Shown here: piece after piece, positions 12,802 to 26,600 of the stretch | Numbering within the stretch: the first letter of the stretch is position 1 | How the letters are laid out: every line of letters starts with the position of its first letter | Assembly: GCA_021018815.1 (NCBI GenBank) | Contig: JAITYX010000100.1 | Span: 1,302,001 to 1,366,000, forward strand | DNA: 64,000 nt | Source of the DNA: Talinum fruticosum | Lineage: Eukaryota; Streptophyta; Magnoliopsida; Caryophyllales; Talinaceae | Reading direction: 5' to 3' | The notes under the pieces: model-generated | Seen by the model: only the letters and a program-made list of their open reading frames with translations | Database searches by the model: none | What the model was told of the DNA's origin: nothing | Translations under genes and position numbers: made by a program

Positions 12802-14606
12802 CAGGTAGCAACCGGCTATGGCTCAATAAGGTTCTTCTTTCATCTCACAAAATAAGAACATCAAAAAAAGGAGAAAAATAATGAAAGAATGCAAGCAAAT
12901 TAACAAGGAAGAGGTTAAAATGTCAACATTCAAAAGTTTGTTAATTATTTCATTTAAAAATGACTAAAATATGTGGATGTCAAATGACTTAATTGATGAA
13001 GTGTTTGAGAGTTGTTAGGGATATGTGTTTAAATTTCGTCAATATATTATACAATTTATGATTTTTTGGATTATATTAATTATACAGGAAAATTTAGAAA
13101 GAAATAATTATGTCCAAAATAAAATAGAAAAGGAAAGAGGATGAGAGAACATATAACATTATTATACTAGTATTGCGATTATTATGCATATAAAGGCCAC
13201 AAAGGGTACTATATTTGGTTGAACTTCCATGCCTTATGAATATATTTCCACAAAAATCTTATTATAAACGAACTATGCACGTTTAGTTTGCTCAAAAAGA
13301 TAGTATTTGAGATATAAATATAGGGTGGAGGAATCACTAAATTCCTCGAAAGAAATAATTTGCCCAAAAATATTTAAGATATAGAGGTAAATTTGAAATT
13401 TACTTAAGCAATCATACCATTTGTGAAGTAACACTAGAAGTTTGTATTAGTTTGAAAGAATGTGTGAAAACTAAAATAAAGATACTCCCTCTATTTTAAA
13501 ATACATATTATTTTAATTAATTTTTTTCGGTTCACAATACTTGTCACTTTATCATTCCAATGACGTATCAATAATTAGTTTATTAATTTTATCCTTATTA
13601 ATTTTTTTATTTCTATTTTTTCATTGATTTTCTTCATTTTTAATGAAAGTTTAGAACAACTTAGTCTTTCAACTTAAATTTTATCATGAATTTAGTATTT
13701 CCTTAGTACTCCCTCATTACCTTAAAATGACATATTTTGAAATGGAGGCCGTATATGAATAAATAATTATTTCTTCATTCATTTGAACACTTAAATTAGT
13801 TAATGAGAAAGAAAAATAAAAATAATGTATAAGCTGTATTTTTGTCTCAATGTACTTCACATGCTAACCATCTTTTGATCATAAAAAGACTGGCTTAGAC
13901 AATGTTTTCAGTAGCATCCCTTTGCTCTTCTCCTCCCCTCCTCTTCTTCTTTTCTTTTTTTTTTTTTGGGGGGGGTGGGGAGAGGGGGTATAGAGGATAT
14001 GAAAGTGCCAAATACTTCCAAAATTATAATTTCTGGTAAAGATACAAAAAATTACAGATCCATTAGTCTTCACTTGGTGAAAATAGAAGAAAATGAGAGA
14101 AAAGAAGCTCATCAATGTGTAAAATTCTGTCATTGCATTTGAACTGTATTTAAAAGAATGGTAATTCCTCAATTGCCTGTAAATCAGACAATAAAGACGC
14201 TTTTATTCTGTAAATTTTCTATCAATGAAAATGAATTTCTTTCCTGAGAATGCATTGGAGAGAAGCTCTACTTATAGTTCCCTTCCATATTTCTCAAGAC
14301 AATCCTTTTCCCAATAAATCAACAAATTTACCTGTACAAACAATGCTAAAATTTACCCCCCTTTAATTTTTCCTTTTTTTTGGGGGAAGGTGGGGGGTTG
14401 GACCTTCAGATCATGGGACAATAGCATAGATCTGCATTACCTTCATTCGGAACCCATGATTCCTCTAAAGTAAGTGTAATAACCAACCCATCGGTCCAAG
14501 CCCAGCTCATGCCCTTCTTAATCACACAACATTCACCGTCGTTATTCCAAATGGAGCGTGGAGGTGCAGGATTTATGGAATATACAAGCCTTTAACCCCA
14601 TTTAGA
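12799..14606. other. Spacer between the zinc-finger gene and the SEC16 3' end
   Basis: AT-rich sequence with no supported gene. It contains one Stowaway-like MITE (13485-13751, listed separately) and homopolymer runs near 13950-13990. The part nearest 14606 should hold the SEC16 3' untranslated region, and the part nearest 12800 the promoter of the zinc-finger gene. Confidence 0.5.
13485..13751. mobile_element. Stowaway-like MITE, copy 1
   Basis: The element starts after a TA with CTCCCTCTATTTTAAAATAC and ends with ATATTTTGAAATGGAGG before another TA, so its ends are imperfect inverted repeats of the CTCCCT type. It is about 267 bp and has no coding capacity. A second copy with the same internal text, such as cacaatacttgtcacttta and attccaatgac, lies at 42782-43014. 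Stowaway elements use TA target duplications and are mobilised by Tc1/mariner transposases. Confidence 0.75.
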
Positions 14607-17600
14607 TCAAAGCTGAACTTCTTGAAGGTCATCTGCCATCGTGGTAGAATTTGATGTAAATGACATGGTTGAAGGATTACTAGGCAAGTAGGTAGATGGA
14701 GGCAAACTTAGGGATTCTCCGAAAGGTCTTCCTTCACCAGGGCTGAGAGGATTTAAAGGATCCCCAAGGCCTCCGCTCCATGATAATGTTCGCCTTGAGC
14801 GTGGAGGTAGGAGCCCATTGCCATTTGTTGTCCCCACCATTCCTATGGTTGGTAAGGATTCCGTGCTCGGATGTCTGTGCATTGCGGGTGATGGTGGATG
14901 GATTTGTGGAGGTGAAAATGAGGCGTTCCAATCTGACGTGGAAGTATCCTCACTAGTAACAGTTCCTTCTAGGGTGTTGTCAGCATGGCCAGTTTCTTGT
15001 CCTCCTGCCACTGGTGTGGGGATAAAGAACTTGGCATTACCAATAGCAGGTTTCATAGCCTGAACTGAAGGTGAAGGTGATTGGAATAAGTTTGCTTGAG
15101 TGCCACCTTCTTTGTTGAATGTGTCAACATACCTAAAAATATTCATAGCACATGATTATTTTGTGCAAATTGTTTTGCAAGTAATAGAAAACTAAGGAAT
15201 CAAAGAAGAATGTCTCGAATGATGAGGAATAAGCAACCCATGAACAACCACAATGAAAAGAAAAAAGAAAGGATAAAATTGGTCTCAAATATGAATTGTT
15301 TTGCAAACCTAGAAAGGCATTTAGAAAAAGTTGCTGCTTACATGAATGATAAAAGGACAACCATGACAATAGAAAGCAAAAGAAAAATCTGAAGTACATG
15401 CTCATGCTGCCACGCGGCTCGCAATAATACAAGGACCTCTTGGTGATAAGGGTTGGATGACAGAGAGATCTCGAGTTAAAGGCCTACCCAGTGCAACCCT
15501 GATCCCCCACCCCCAAAAAGACAAAGAAGAAAGGTAGCTATAGAACTCATACTTGATCATGTCCAGACTCATAACTGAGAAAGAGAAAATGTACCTTGCA
15601 CGAATGCCCATTCTCCCACGAGCTGAGAACTGGTTTGAACCAGGTGGAATAGGTGGGGTCCCAGAAAGCTTTTCAACAGAATTTGTGGCCATTAACTGGG
15701 GTTTTCCATTCGCATGTACGATGCCATTGACAAATTCACCTTTCTTGTCATGATCTGAAATTCCGTTCATAAAGGCAGCAGTTGTCGGTGGTGGGGCCAA
15801 TGCTGGTTCTTCTGCTGGAGGACCAGCACCTTCCTCAACCCAGCGCTTCAGTTTTTCGTCATAATAGAACTTATTTTTCTCTCCCAACTTAGCCTTCAGG
15901 AAGAGCAGAGTCAGAGACAGATCATAACAATCACAAGACAGTCCAGACAACTCCATACGTTTCATAGATAATAAACAGATTCAAATACAAATCTGGAACC
16001 AGAAAACAAGCACAGCCTGACTCACCTGACGATCTGAGCGGGATCTTAGTACCAAACCAACAGTTTTTGAAAAATCTGTGAGCCAAATCGACCAAAGCGA
16101 GATGAACCACCTGAGGCAGACACATTATCCTGTTGCTCAGATGAGTTTGACTCCTTTGGTGATTCAACCTGACAAACAGAAGAGACAAAGGTTATAGCAC
16201 AAGATCAATTGTGAACAAATCATTGCAAAAATACATCCCCCCCAAAAAAAAAAAGGAAGGTGATGGGGCAGCTCTCCTGCGGGGTTAAATGGGCAGTGCC
16301 AATCTTTTCAATTTTTCTGAAACCTGTTCATAAATTTTTATTGCCCAAGAATGAGATTTTGAAATCTGAAGCGAAAATTAGGAATCAGGAAAACCACAAA
16401 TTGGGATGGGGAAGAAAATGACAAAAAAAGGGTAAATCTTCCAAAGCACCAAAGGCATCATGTTCTTTTCCCTTTCCAAATATCCTCAACCAAACAGCTC
16501 CAAACTGATTCTTTGGAAGGACCAAAAGCTGGTCCGTCTGTTCCATTTTGTAATGTCACAGCCAGAAACGCTTGGCTATGATAATTCCTGACTGGCAGAT
16601 CCTAAAAGACTTCGAATGACAAAGAATAGTGTTTGAGATAACAAATGCTAGGCATAAGAAGCCAGAAAAAAAGACAATTTACTAGGCAGAGATATGAAAA
16701 ATCTACCTTCCTGGGCGTTCTGCCCATGTCCGGCTCTGAGACGCTTCGATTATGCATCAACTTGCGGCTAATGCCTTCTGTAGTTGCTGAGGACATTAAT
16801 GAGGACATAGCCATAGTGGACTGGCTAGTAGAAACCCGAGGACCCCTTGACTGATTATCAGGTTCACTATGTTGACCATTGCTGTGTGATTGTGATGGTA
16901 TAGGCGGGGGTAATCCTCCAACAACCCGATGAGCAGTATTATCAAAGAAGTGCAGCAATTTACCCACCAGTTTCGTGGGAGTCAAATTCGTTGCATAACC
17001 ACCCTGAAAATGGTCTCATCATTATGATTTCAAGAACGAAAAAAAAAAACATTATACAAGGTAAAAACCATACTTGCTGATGGATTTTTATCCGCTCCTC
17101 GAGAGAAGATATCATATGTCGCCATAAATCTACTTCTGAGGATCTGCCAGCTTTCAAAGATTTCAAGGCTGCTTGACAATATCTGAGTAAAAGGCATCAT
17201 ATTTTTAATCCAAAAATCACATTTCTACATATATTGAAGAGTAAATAGTGCCATAATGGCTAAATCAACCAAATATAGCTCCACAAATCAGTTTTATCTA
17301 AACAACCCTGAGGGTAAAACAGCATCTTGGTCACTTCTTGTAACCATGAAAGCTTCAAAATTTACTACAGAAACATATATTTATGTTGACTTTCATGGCC
17401 AGTACGTCAACGAGTTTCAAATTTCAACCTACTACCACACAAGCTGTCCATAACATAGGTTGATAATCACTTTAATGTCCAAGTTTTATATGAATAGTCA
17501 ACTCCACTCTTCTTCAATGCATTAATCGATAGTATTGCAACTCATGCATTCAAAAATGGTAGGCTGGTGCTTTTGGGGTTTTCCATATATTCAGAATATA

Positions 17601-20600
17601 GAAATATCTACAAAATAACTAGGCAGGGTTTCACACATAGTTGCTTAACCTGTTTAAAATACCCTGAATTGCAATCTTTAAGTTCCAACTTTCAAATTGT
17701 TTACAGAGACTGCAACAAGCTGATGTAAGCCCTGCAAGATGTAGCTCCAGCAATATCTGACCATCTGAGACCGCAATTTCATTCCATAGTTTTTGGCGCA
17801 AGACTAGGTCATGGTATTTGTCATTGTCATTGATGAAGGTTACATGGGTGCAACCTCAAACAATAAGAGATGTCATGGTGGCGTGGATGAGAAGGTTGAA
17901 GAATAGTTGGGTCATAGGAGTTCGGAAGTTGATGCCATTTGCTGTTCGGTGGACTACTGAGAAAGAGAGGGATTGCCGGATTAGTGAGGCCAAGGCTAGG
18001 TACATTCAAGATTTCATACTATACCTTTTAAGAACTTTGAACGGTCAATCATGGTACAAAGTTGACTTCTTGGAATTTGTTGCTATGATTATTGTAGAGA
18101 AATTTTTAAAACCGTAATGTTATTTTGTGATTGCCCTCACTTTTACATATGGGTGACATCTACAAACTTTTGTAAAACAAATAAAAAAATCACTATCTAA
18201 TTTTTACATTAAAATAATTACAAAGTAGCTGCTCATGCTACTTTTCAAGAAGAAAACATAGCACAGTTCATACTGTACCTGCCTTGGTTTAAAAGAGCTC
18301 AAGGCGCATAAAAGCGCAAAGGGTCCTGGCTCGGGCGGGCGCTTCAAGGCGAAGGCGCTGGCTTTTTGGAACGAGGCACACTTGCTAAAAAATGCTTGAA
18401 AATCATTACCAAGCAATATTTTCGGTCTGGAAGGAGTTGACCACTATGCCTCGAAACACCTTGGGATGTTCGAGTATTCTCTTTATGAATTTACATGATC
18501 TTGATGATTACTACTTATGACTTTGCCATTGCTTTTGAATCTTAGAAGGTGATGCGAAAGCGAGTCAAAAATGAGCAAGATTTTAGTGTTTTAATGGTGA
18601 TGTTGAAATGATTTAGAATGAGTCTAAAAAAGCCAAGAACCTTCTGAATTATCACTAGGTTTGTTAGAATAATATTTGACAACTTTCTGAAAATTTCCCA
18701 AAAATTGCTAATAATCATGGATAATAGCCTTCATTTTTGCGCCATAGAAGGAGTTGACCCCTACGCCTCTCAAACCCATTGGGACGTTAACAATATCGTC
18801 TTTATGAATTCGGAAGATCTTAATAATTACTACTTATGACGTTGCCATTATCTTTTGGATCTTAGAAGGTGATCCAAAAGCACCCAAGAATGAATAAGAA
18901 TATACTGTTTTGGTGGTGTGCAATGTTGTTGAAATGATTTAAAATGGGTTTAAAATATCAAAGAACCTTTTGAATTATCACTGGTTTTGTTAACATATTA
19001 TTTGACAACTTTTCGAAAATTTCCGAAAATTGAAATAAATTATGGATAATAGCCTTTATTTTTCGATCTTGGAAGGAGTCGACCACTATGCCCCGGAAAT
19101 CCCTTGGGACTTTGCCATTATTTTCGAATCTTAGAAGGTAATCCGAAAGTAGTCAAGAATGAGCAAGATTTTAGTGTTTTGGTGATGTGCAATGTTGTTG
19201 AAAGGATTTAGAATGAGTTTAAAATAGCTAAGAACCTTTTGAATTATCACTAGGTTTGTTAAGATATTATTTGATAGCCTTTCGAAAATTTTCCCAAAAT
19301 TGAAAAAATTCATGGAGAATAGCCTTCATTTTTCGGTCTTGGAAGAGGTTAACCACTATGCCTCGGAAACCCCTTGGACGTTCGAGTATTCTTTTTATGA
19401 ATTTACATGATCTTGATAATTACTACCCCGACTTTGCCATTGCTATTCAATCTTAGAAGCAAAATTTTAGTGTTTTAGTGGTGTGCAATGATGTTCAAAA
19501 TGATTTACAATGAGACCGAAAAGGCCAAAAACCTTTTCAATTATCAATGAGTTTGTTAGAATATTATTTGACAACTTTTCGAAAATTTCTAAAAAATTGC
19601 AAATAACCATGGATAATAACCTTCATTTTTGGGCCATAGGAGTTGATCCCTACACCTCTCAAACCCATTGGGATGTTAACAGAATCGTCTTTATGATATT
19701 ACATGATCTTGATGATTATTACTTATGACTTTGCCATTGCTTTTAAATCGTAGAAGGTGATCCGAAAGTAGTCAACAATGAACAAGATTTTAGCGTTTTG
19801 GTGGTGTGCAATGTTGTTGAAATGTTTCAGAATGGGTTTAAAATAGCCATCAACATTTTGAATTATCACTCGGTTTGTTTAGGTAGTATTTGATAACTTT
19901 TCGAAAATTTCCTGAAAATTCAAAAAACCATGGACAATAGCCTTCACTTTTCAGTCTTGGAAGGAGTTGACCCCTACACCTCTCGAACCCATTGGGACGT
20001 TAACAGTACCGTCTTTATGAATTTAGAAAATCTTAATAATTACTACTTATGACTTTGCCATTTCTTTTGAATCTTAGAAGGCGATCCCAAAATAGTCAAG
20101 AATGAGAAAGATTTTAGTGTTTTGGTGGTGCGCAATGTTGTTGAAATAATTTAGAATGAGTTTAAAATAGCCAAGAACCTTTTAAATTATCACTAGGTTT
20201 GTTAAGATATTATTTGACAACTTTTCGAAAATTTCCCCAAAATTGAAAAAAATCATGGATAATAGCCTTTATTTTTCGGTCTTGGAAGGAGTCGACCACT
20301 ATGCCTCGGAAATCCCTTGGGACGTTTAGAGTATCCTCTTTATGAATTTACATCATCTTGATGATTACTACTTATAACTTTGCCATTGCTTTTGAATCTT
20401 AGAAGGTGATCCCAAAGTAGTCAAGAATAAGAAAGATTTTAGTGTTTTGGTGGTGTGCAATGTTGTTGAAATGATTTAGAATGAGTTTAAAATAGCCAAG
20501 AACCTTTTGAATTATCACTAGATTTGTTAAGATATTATTTGACACCTTTTCGAAAATTTCCGAAAATTGAAAAAAATTATAGATAATAGCCTTTATTTTT

Positions 20601-23600
20601 GGACCATAGAAGGAGTTGACCTCTATACCTCGAAAATTCCTTGGGACGTTCAGAGTATTCTATTTATGAATTTACATGATCTTAATGATTACTAATTATG
20701 ACTTTTCCATAACTTTTGAATTTTAGAAGGTGATCTGCAAGCACTCAAGAATGAGCAAGATTTTAGTGTTTTAGTGGTGTAGAATCATGTTCAAATGATT
20801 TAGAATGAGCCTAAAAAAGCCAAGAACCTTTTGAACTATCAATGAATTTGTTAGAATATTATTTGACAATTTTCTGAAAATTTCCCAAAAATTGCAAATA
20901 ACCATGGATTATTCATTCTTGGGCCATAGAAGAAGTTAACCCCCACGCCTCGGAAATCCCTTGGAACGTTCAGAGTATCCTCATTATGAATTTACATGAT
21001 CTTGACGATTGCTACTTATGACTTTGCCATTGCTTTTGAATCTTAGAAGGTGATTTGAAAGTAGTCAAGAATTAGCAAGATTTTAGTATTTTGGTGGTGT
21101 GCAATGTTGTTGAAACGATTTAGAATGAGTTTAAAATAGCCAAGAACCTTTTGATTATCATTAGGTTTGTTAACATATTATTTGACAGCTTTTAGAAAAT
21201 TTCCTGAAAATTAAAAAAAATCATGGATAATAGCCTTCATTTTTCGGTCTTGGAAGGAGTCGACCACTATGCCTCGGAAATCCCTTGGGACGTTCAGAGT
21301 ATCCTCTTTATGAATTTAAGTGATCTTGATGATTACTACTTATGACTTTGCCATTGCTTTTGAATCGTAGAAGGTGATCCGAAAGTAGTCAATAATGAAT
21401 AAGATTTTAGTGATTTAGTGGTGTACAATGATGTTGAAATGATTTAGAATGAGTTTAAAAACCAATAACCTTCTGAATTATCACTGGGTTTGTTAGAATA
21501 TTATTTGACAACTTTCCGAAAATTTCCCAAAATTTGCAAAAAGCAGTGGATAATAACCTTCATTTTTGGGCCATAGAAAGAGTTGACCACTATCCCTCGG
21601 AAACCCCTTGGGACGTTCGAGCATTCTCTTTATGAATTTACATGATCTTGATGATTACTACTTATGAGTTTGCCGTTGCTTTTGAATCTTAAATGGTGAT
21701 CCAAAAATAGTCAAGAATGAATAAGATTTTAGTGTTCTAGTGGTGTGCAACGATGTTGAAATGATTTAGAATGAGTCTAAAAAAGCGAAGAACCTTTTGA
21801 ATTATCACTGGATTTATTAGAATATTATTTAACAACTTTACGAAAATTTCCCAAAAATTGTAATAAACTATAGATAATAGCCTTCATTTTTGGGCCATGG
21901 AAGGAGTTTACCTGTACGCCTCACGAAACCCATTAGAACGTTAACAGTATCCTCTTTATGAATTTAGAAGATCTTGATAGTTACTACTTATGACGTTGGC
22001 ATTGTCTTTTGGTCTTTGAAGTTGATCCGAAAGCACCCAAGAATGAGAAAGATTTTAGTGTTTTGGTGGTGTGCAATGTTGTTGAAATGATTTAGAATGG
22101 GTTTAATATGGCCAAGAACCTTTTGAATTATAACCAGGTTTATTAAGATATTATCTTGCAACTTTTCAAAAATTTTCCGAAAATTGCAAAAAACCATGGA
22201 TAATAGTATTCATTTTTCGGTCTTGGCAGGAGTTAGACCACTATGCCTCCGAAACCCTATGGGACGTTAAGAGTATTCTCTTTATGAATTTACATGATCT
22301 TCATGAATACTACTTATAACTTTGCCATTGCTTTTGAATCTTAGAAGGTCATCCGAAAGGAGCAAGAATGAGCAAGATTTTAGTGTTCTAGTGGTGTGCA
22401 ATGATGTTGAAATGATTTAGAATGAGTCTAAAAAAGCCATTAACCTTTTGAATTATCACTGGGTTTGTTAAGATATTATTTGATAACTTTCCGAAAATTT
22501 CCCAAAAATTACAAAAAAACCATGGATAATAGCCTTCATTTTTAGGCCATAGAAGGAGTTGACCCCTACGCCTCTATAACCCATTGGGACGTTGCCGATA
22601 TCCTCTTTATGAATTTAGAGGATCTTGATAAATACTACTTATAACATTGCCATTGTCTTTTGGATCTAAGTAGGTGATCCGAAAGCACCCAAGAATGAGC
22701 ACGATTTTAGTGTTTTTGGTGGTGTGCAATGTTGTTGAAATGATTTAGAATGGGTTTAAAATAGCCAATAACCTTTTGAACTATCACTAGGTTTGTTAAG
22801 ATATTATTTGATAACTTTTCAAAAATTTCCCGAAAATTGAAAAAAACTCATGGATAATAGCCTTCATTTTTCGGTCTTGGAAGGAGTTGACCACTATGCC
22901 TCGGAAATCCCTTGGGACGTTCGAGTATTCTCTTTTGAATTTACATGATCTTAATCATTACTACTTATGACTTTGCCGTTGCTTTTGAATCTTAAAAGGT
23001 GACCGAAAACACTCAATAATGAGCAAGATTTTAGTGTTTTAGTGGTGTACAATGTTGTTGAAATAATTTAGAATGGGTTTAAAATAGCCAATAACCTTTT
23101 GAATTATCACTAGGTTTGTCAAGATATTATTTGACAACTTTTTAAAAATTTCCGAAAATTTAAAAAAACCATGGATAATAACCTTCATTTTTCGGTTTTA
23201 GAAGGAGTTGACCAATATGCCTCACGAAACCCCTTGGAGCGTTAAGAGGATTCTCTTTATGAATTTACATGATCTTGATGATTACTACATATAACTTTGC
23301 CATTGCCATTGCTTTTGAATCTTAGAAGGTGATCCCAATAGAGTCAACAATGAACAAGATATTAGTGTTTTAGTGGTGTGCAATGATGTTGAAATAATTT
23401 AGAATGAGTCTAAAAAAGCCAAGAACCTTTTGAATTATCACTCCTTTTGTTAGGATATGATTTGACGACTTTCCGAAAATTTCCCAAAAATTGCAAACAA
23501 CATGGATAATAGCCTTCACTTTTTGGCCCTTGAAGGAGTTGACCCCTACGCCTCCGAAACCCATTGGGACTTTAACGAGTATCCTCTTTATGAATTTAGA

Positions 23601-26600
23601 AGATCTTGATAATTACTACTTATGACATTGTCATTGTCTTTTGGATCTTAGAAGGTAATCCGAAAGCACCCAAGAATGAGCAAGATTTTAGTGTTTGGTG
23701 GTGTGCAATGTTGTTGAAATTATTTAGAATGGGTTCCATGAGGTTAATTTTTCAGGTTAAGATATTATGACGTTAAGAGTATCCTCTTTATGAATTTGGA
23801 TGATCTTCATGATTACACCTGAAAAATAGATCATTCAGTTTTCCATTGAGTTCCATGAGGTTAATTTTTTGTCAAGTTGTGTTCAGGTTGACGAGATTTT
23901 GGTTTGTCTAAGGTTTTTTCTTTTTTTTTTTTTGGTTTGGGTCAACTTCGGGGTGGATTTAGTGAACTTGTCTTGTATGAAAATTTGGGTATTAGGTCTG
24001 GGATAGTTCAATTCAGGTTCAGGTCAAAATATAGTTACCCTAATTTTGTGCCCTAGGTCAAAAATGGCTTTATGTCATTTGGTCACATATGGGTCAATTT
24101 GCCAGACATATAACCATATCTGCTCCCTATAACCATATCTACTCCTGCAACAATTTCCAAGGGATATTATTATCAATAATGTAAGGGATATTATTATCAA
24201 TAATGTAGTAAGATCAGAGTACATTGTCGTAGATTTTGTGGATAGATTCTATTTTGGATGTGCATGGTCCTTTTGTAGGATGCTTGCTTTTCATCCACCC
24301 TCATCTTCAAATTTTATTAATACATTGCATTTTCCTTGTCAACAATTTTTCTTTTTTACAAAAAGAAAGGATTGGAGCACATCGCTGTTTTATCTTTAGA
24401 CTTTGTTCCATTTTTCATGCAAGTCCTCTTCTCCTTGAATGAACAAACTCATTCCATATCCAAAAAGAGGAAGGAGGGAGGCAATAAATAAATCGAGAGG
24501 ACTTCCAAATTAAAAGGAACAGAGTGAAATTAGGATATAAACTTACTTCAAAGAATCTGACAACTTTCCAACTTCAGCCAGCATGCAAGCATAGACAAGC
24601 TTATATGGTTGAAAAGGCAGTAGTATAAACTGCGAATTCCCCAGAACCTTAGCGTATTCATACAATTCTGTCCTCTGTGACAATGAAATAAGCTAGTTTA
24701 CTTACAACTCAAGTCATTTTTCCCCCTGGGAGGGTGGTTCAGAGAAAATCAATGACTACAGAAGATTAGCATGCCCCCACAAAAATATAGATGAATGCAG
24801 AATAAGAAACTTTCGGCTCCAAAAGCTCCTAGATGTTCATAAAATCAACGCTAAAAATTCAGAGGACATTTAAAATTTTATTAAGCACCTGTACCAACAT
24901 TTTTACTAAATAATAGATTGTGAATTCATATATCATCCCTTGACCTCTTCTATATCTAGTGCTACACCATTTTGGTTTATGAGATTTGATTGCTTCTATC
25001 AGAATTTCATACATTCCTAATGTATCTCGCCTCTTAGCATTACTACTCCTGTATCATATGTCAAACTCCTTTTTTTTTCTCTAGCTTTGTTAAAGTCTCA
25101 CCCAAAAATCTTAATTCTACCAAATCTCTTTCCTTTTTTGTTTTTTCTCACAAACAACCTCACTGTTAAGACTACTTGTATCCAAATCTCCTTAGACCTT
25201 GCTTCGAACAATCTAGGCTATGAATATACTAGAATAGTACAGATATTAGAATAAGACCATGCAGCATCCACATTGGGCGGTGTTCTTTTGTTGTTATATT
25301 AGTGCAAGAATAACAAATATAAAGCTAATAGTAAAACTAACAATAAAAGTTGGTATGAACAAGATATTCTGTAAAAAGTTGACAGCAAAAAAATAGTGCC
25401 CAAAAGGGAACACCGTTAAGGGTAAAACTGAAGTGATTCAATGAAAAGCGCAGGATATACTGCAAGGAATAGCACTTGGAAAAAGGGATTCCTAATCAAG
25501 GGTCTCAAAACCTTAGTTCCAGAAGGAAAGAAAAAAAAAGTGCATATCAGGGTAATGTCCTCAGTGAGTGACCTGTAGAAGACATATCTATGATGTCTGA
25601 TCCCTGCACTCGTTCTTCTTAATCTTTCCTTTTCCTCTTTTAGAAACTACTAATGATATTACTGCATTTAACTCTGTGTTGTATCATCTTTGCCAAATGC
25701 CAATTCAATTTCTGTCTGTATTTGCTATATATCTATGTACTCACATTCAGCTCGAATGGCGCAAAGAACTAAAGTAGAACGAAGGAAAAGAACACCGGGC
25801 ATGAATTGAAATGTAGCTGGATATAAGAGCGACAAAATACCTGAATGGCCTCAGGACTGGCATAAGTCCTTGGACATTTTAAATGATCAGCACCAATGAG
25901 ACAAAGTCTTGCACTGTCTGAGTATGACTCAATGTTAGCTTCCGCAACCAAGTAACAGACATGAGCTGCAGTAACCTACAGAACAAAGTTAATTTAAAAA
26001 GCGTTCGAGATGATATTATTTTAGTTAAGAAAAATCATTTTAACACTGTTCATGGCCTATTAGCATTGTATGGAAACAAATATAGGGATCAAGGAGATAA
26101 CAAAGAAATTTAATACCATACCTCACCCCTCTCTTTCCAAAGACAGTCCCCAAGGTGAGTAATTACAAGCTCATCACCAGCTGTCCTGTTTGCTGTTATT
26201 ATGGCAAGATTCTCTTCCCAGTCATCTAGCATACCACTGGACTGTTCGCCACAAAACAGCTAATATTAATAACAACAAAAAAGAACACTCTGGAGAAATA
26301 CAGAATCTAAGTTTACAGAAAACAACATCCTGTATTTTTAAGAACTCTTTTCTACCTCCAAAACAATACTCTTGCATTGGGCCTTTGGTGATTCCAACAT
26401 TTTTACAGCTAAACTTTCTTTCTCCCGGAGAGAAATGACTTGATACTAAGACATTGTTTAACTGACAAGGGATTACTTTAATGAATAATGAGTCAGCATA
26501 GGTTCTCATAGAACAGGGAATGTAATCCCATAACATGATATGACTGACATGGTTCCACACTTGAAAGCTGCTCAGGGGAGATAAAATAGGAGAAAAAGGA

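Larger units (their letters stand above)
17183..24546 (-). other. SEC16 intron 7, 7.4 kb, loaded with repeats
   Basis: The donor AA/GTAAGT at 24546 and the acceptor actcag at 17183 join phase 2 to give K-Y-C-Q. All other SEC16 introns but one are far shorter. The intron contains a LINE-like scrap (17771-18117), an inverted repeat flank (18270-18420), the right array (18421-23740) and an unremarkable AT-rich stretch (23741-24546) in which gttccatgaggttaattttt occurs twice. The exons on both sides are intact, so splicing across it is probably maintained. Confidence 0.85.

Noticed and set aside
1..18420. A single giant foldback transposon carrying the zinc-finger gene and SEC16 exons
   Set aside because: The right arm lies inside an intron of a conserved gene that extends beyond it, no target duplication can be seen because the left edge is outside the window, and the arms are diverged; kept only as one explanation of the inverted layout.
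1224..23564. Recurring 60-78-codon open frames with text like FWEIFGKLSNNIL and HHQNTKILLIL
   Set aside because: They fall at the same place in each ~325-bp repeat unit, on the plus strand in the left array and mostly on the minus strand in the right one. They are broken differently in each copy and show no start context or conservation beyond the DNA repeat.
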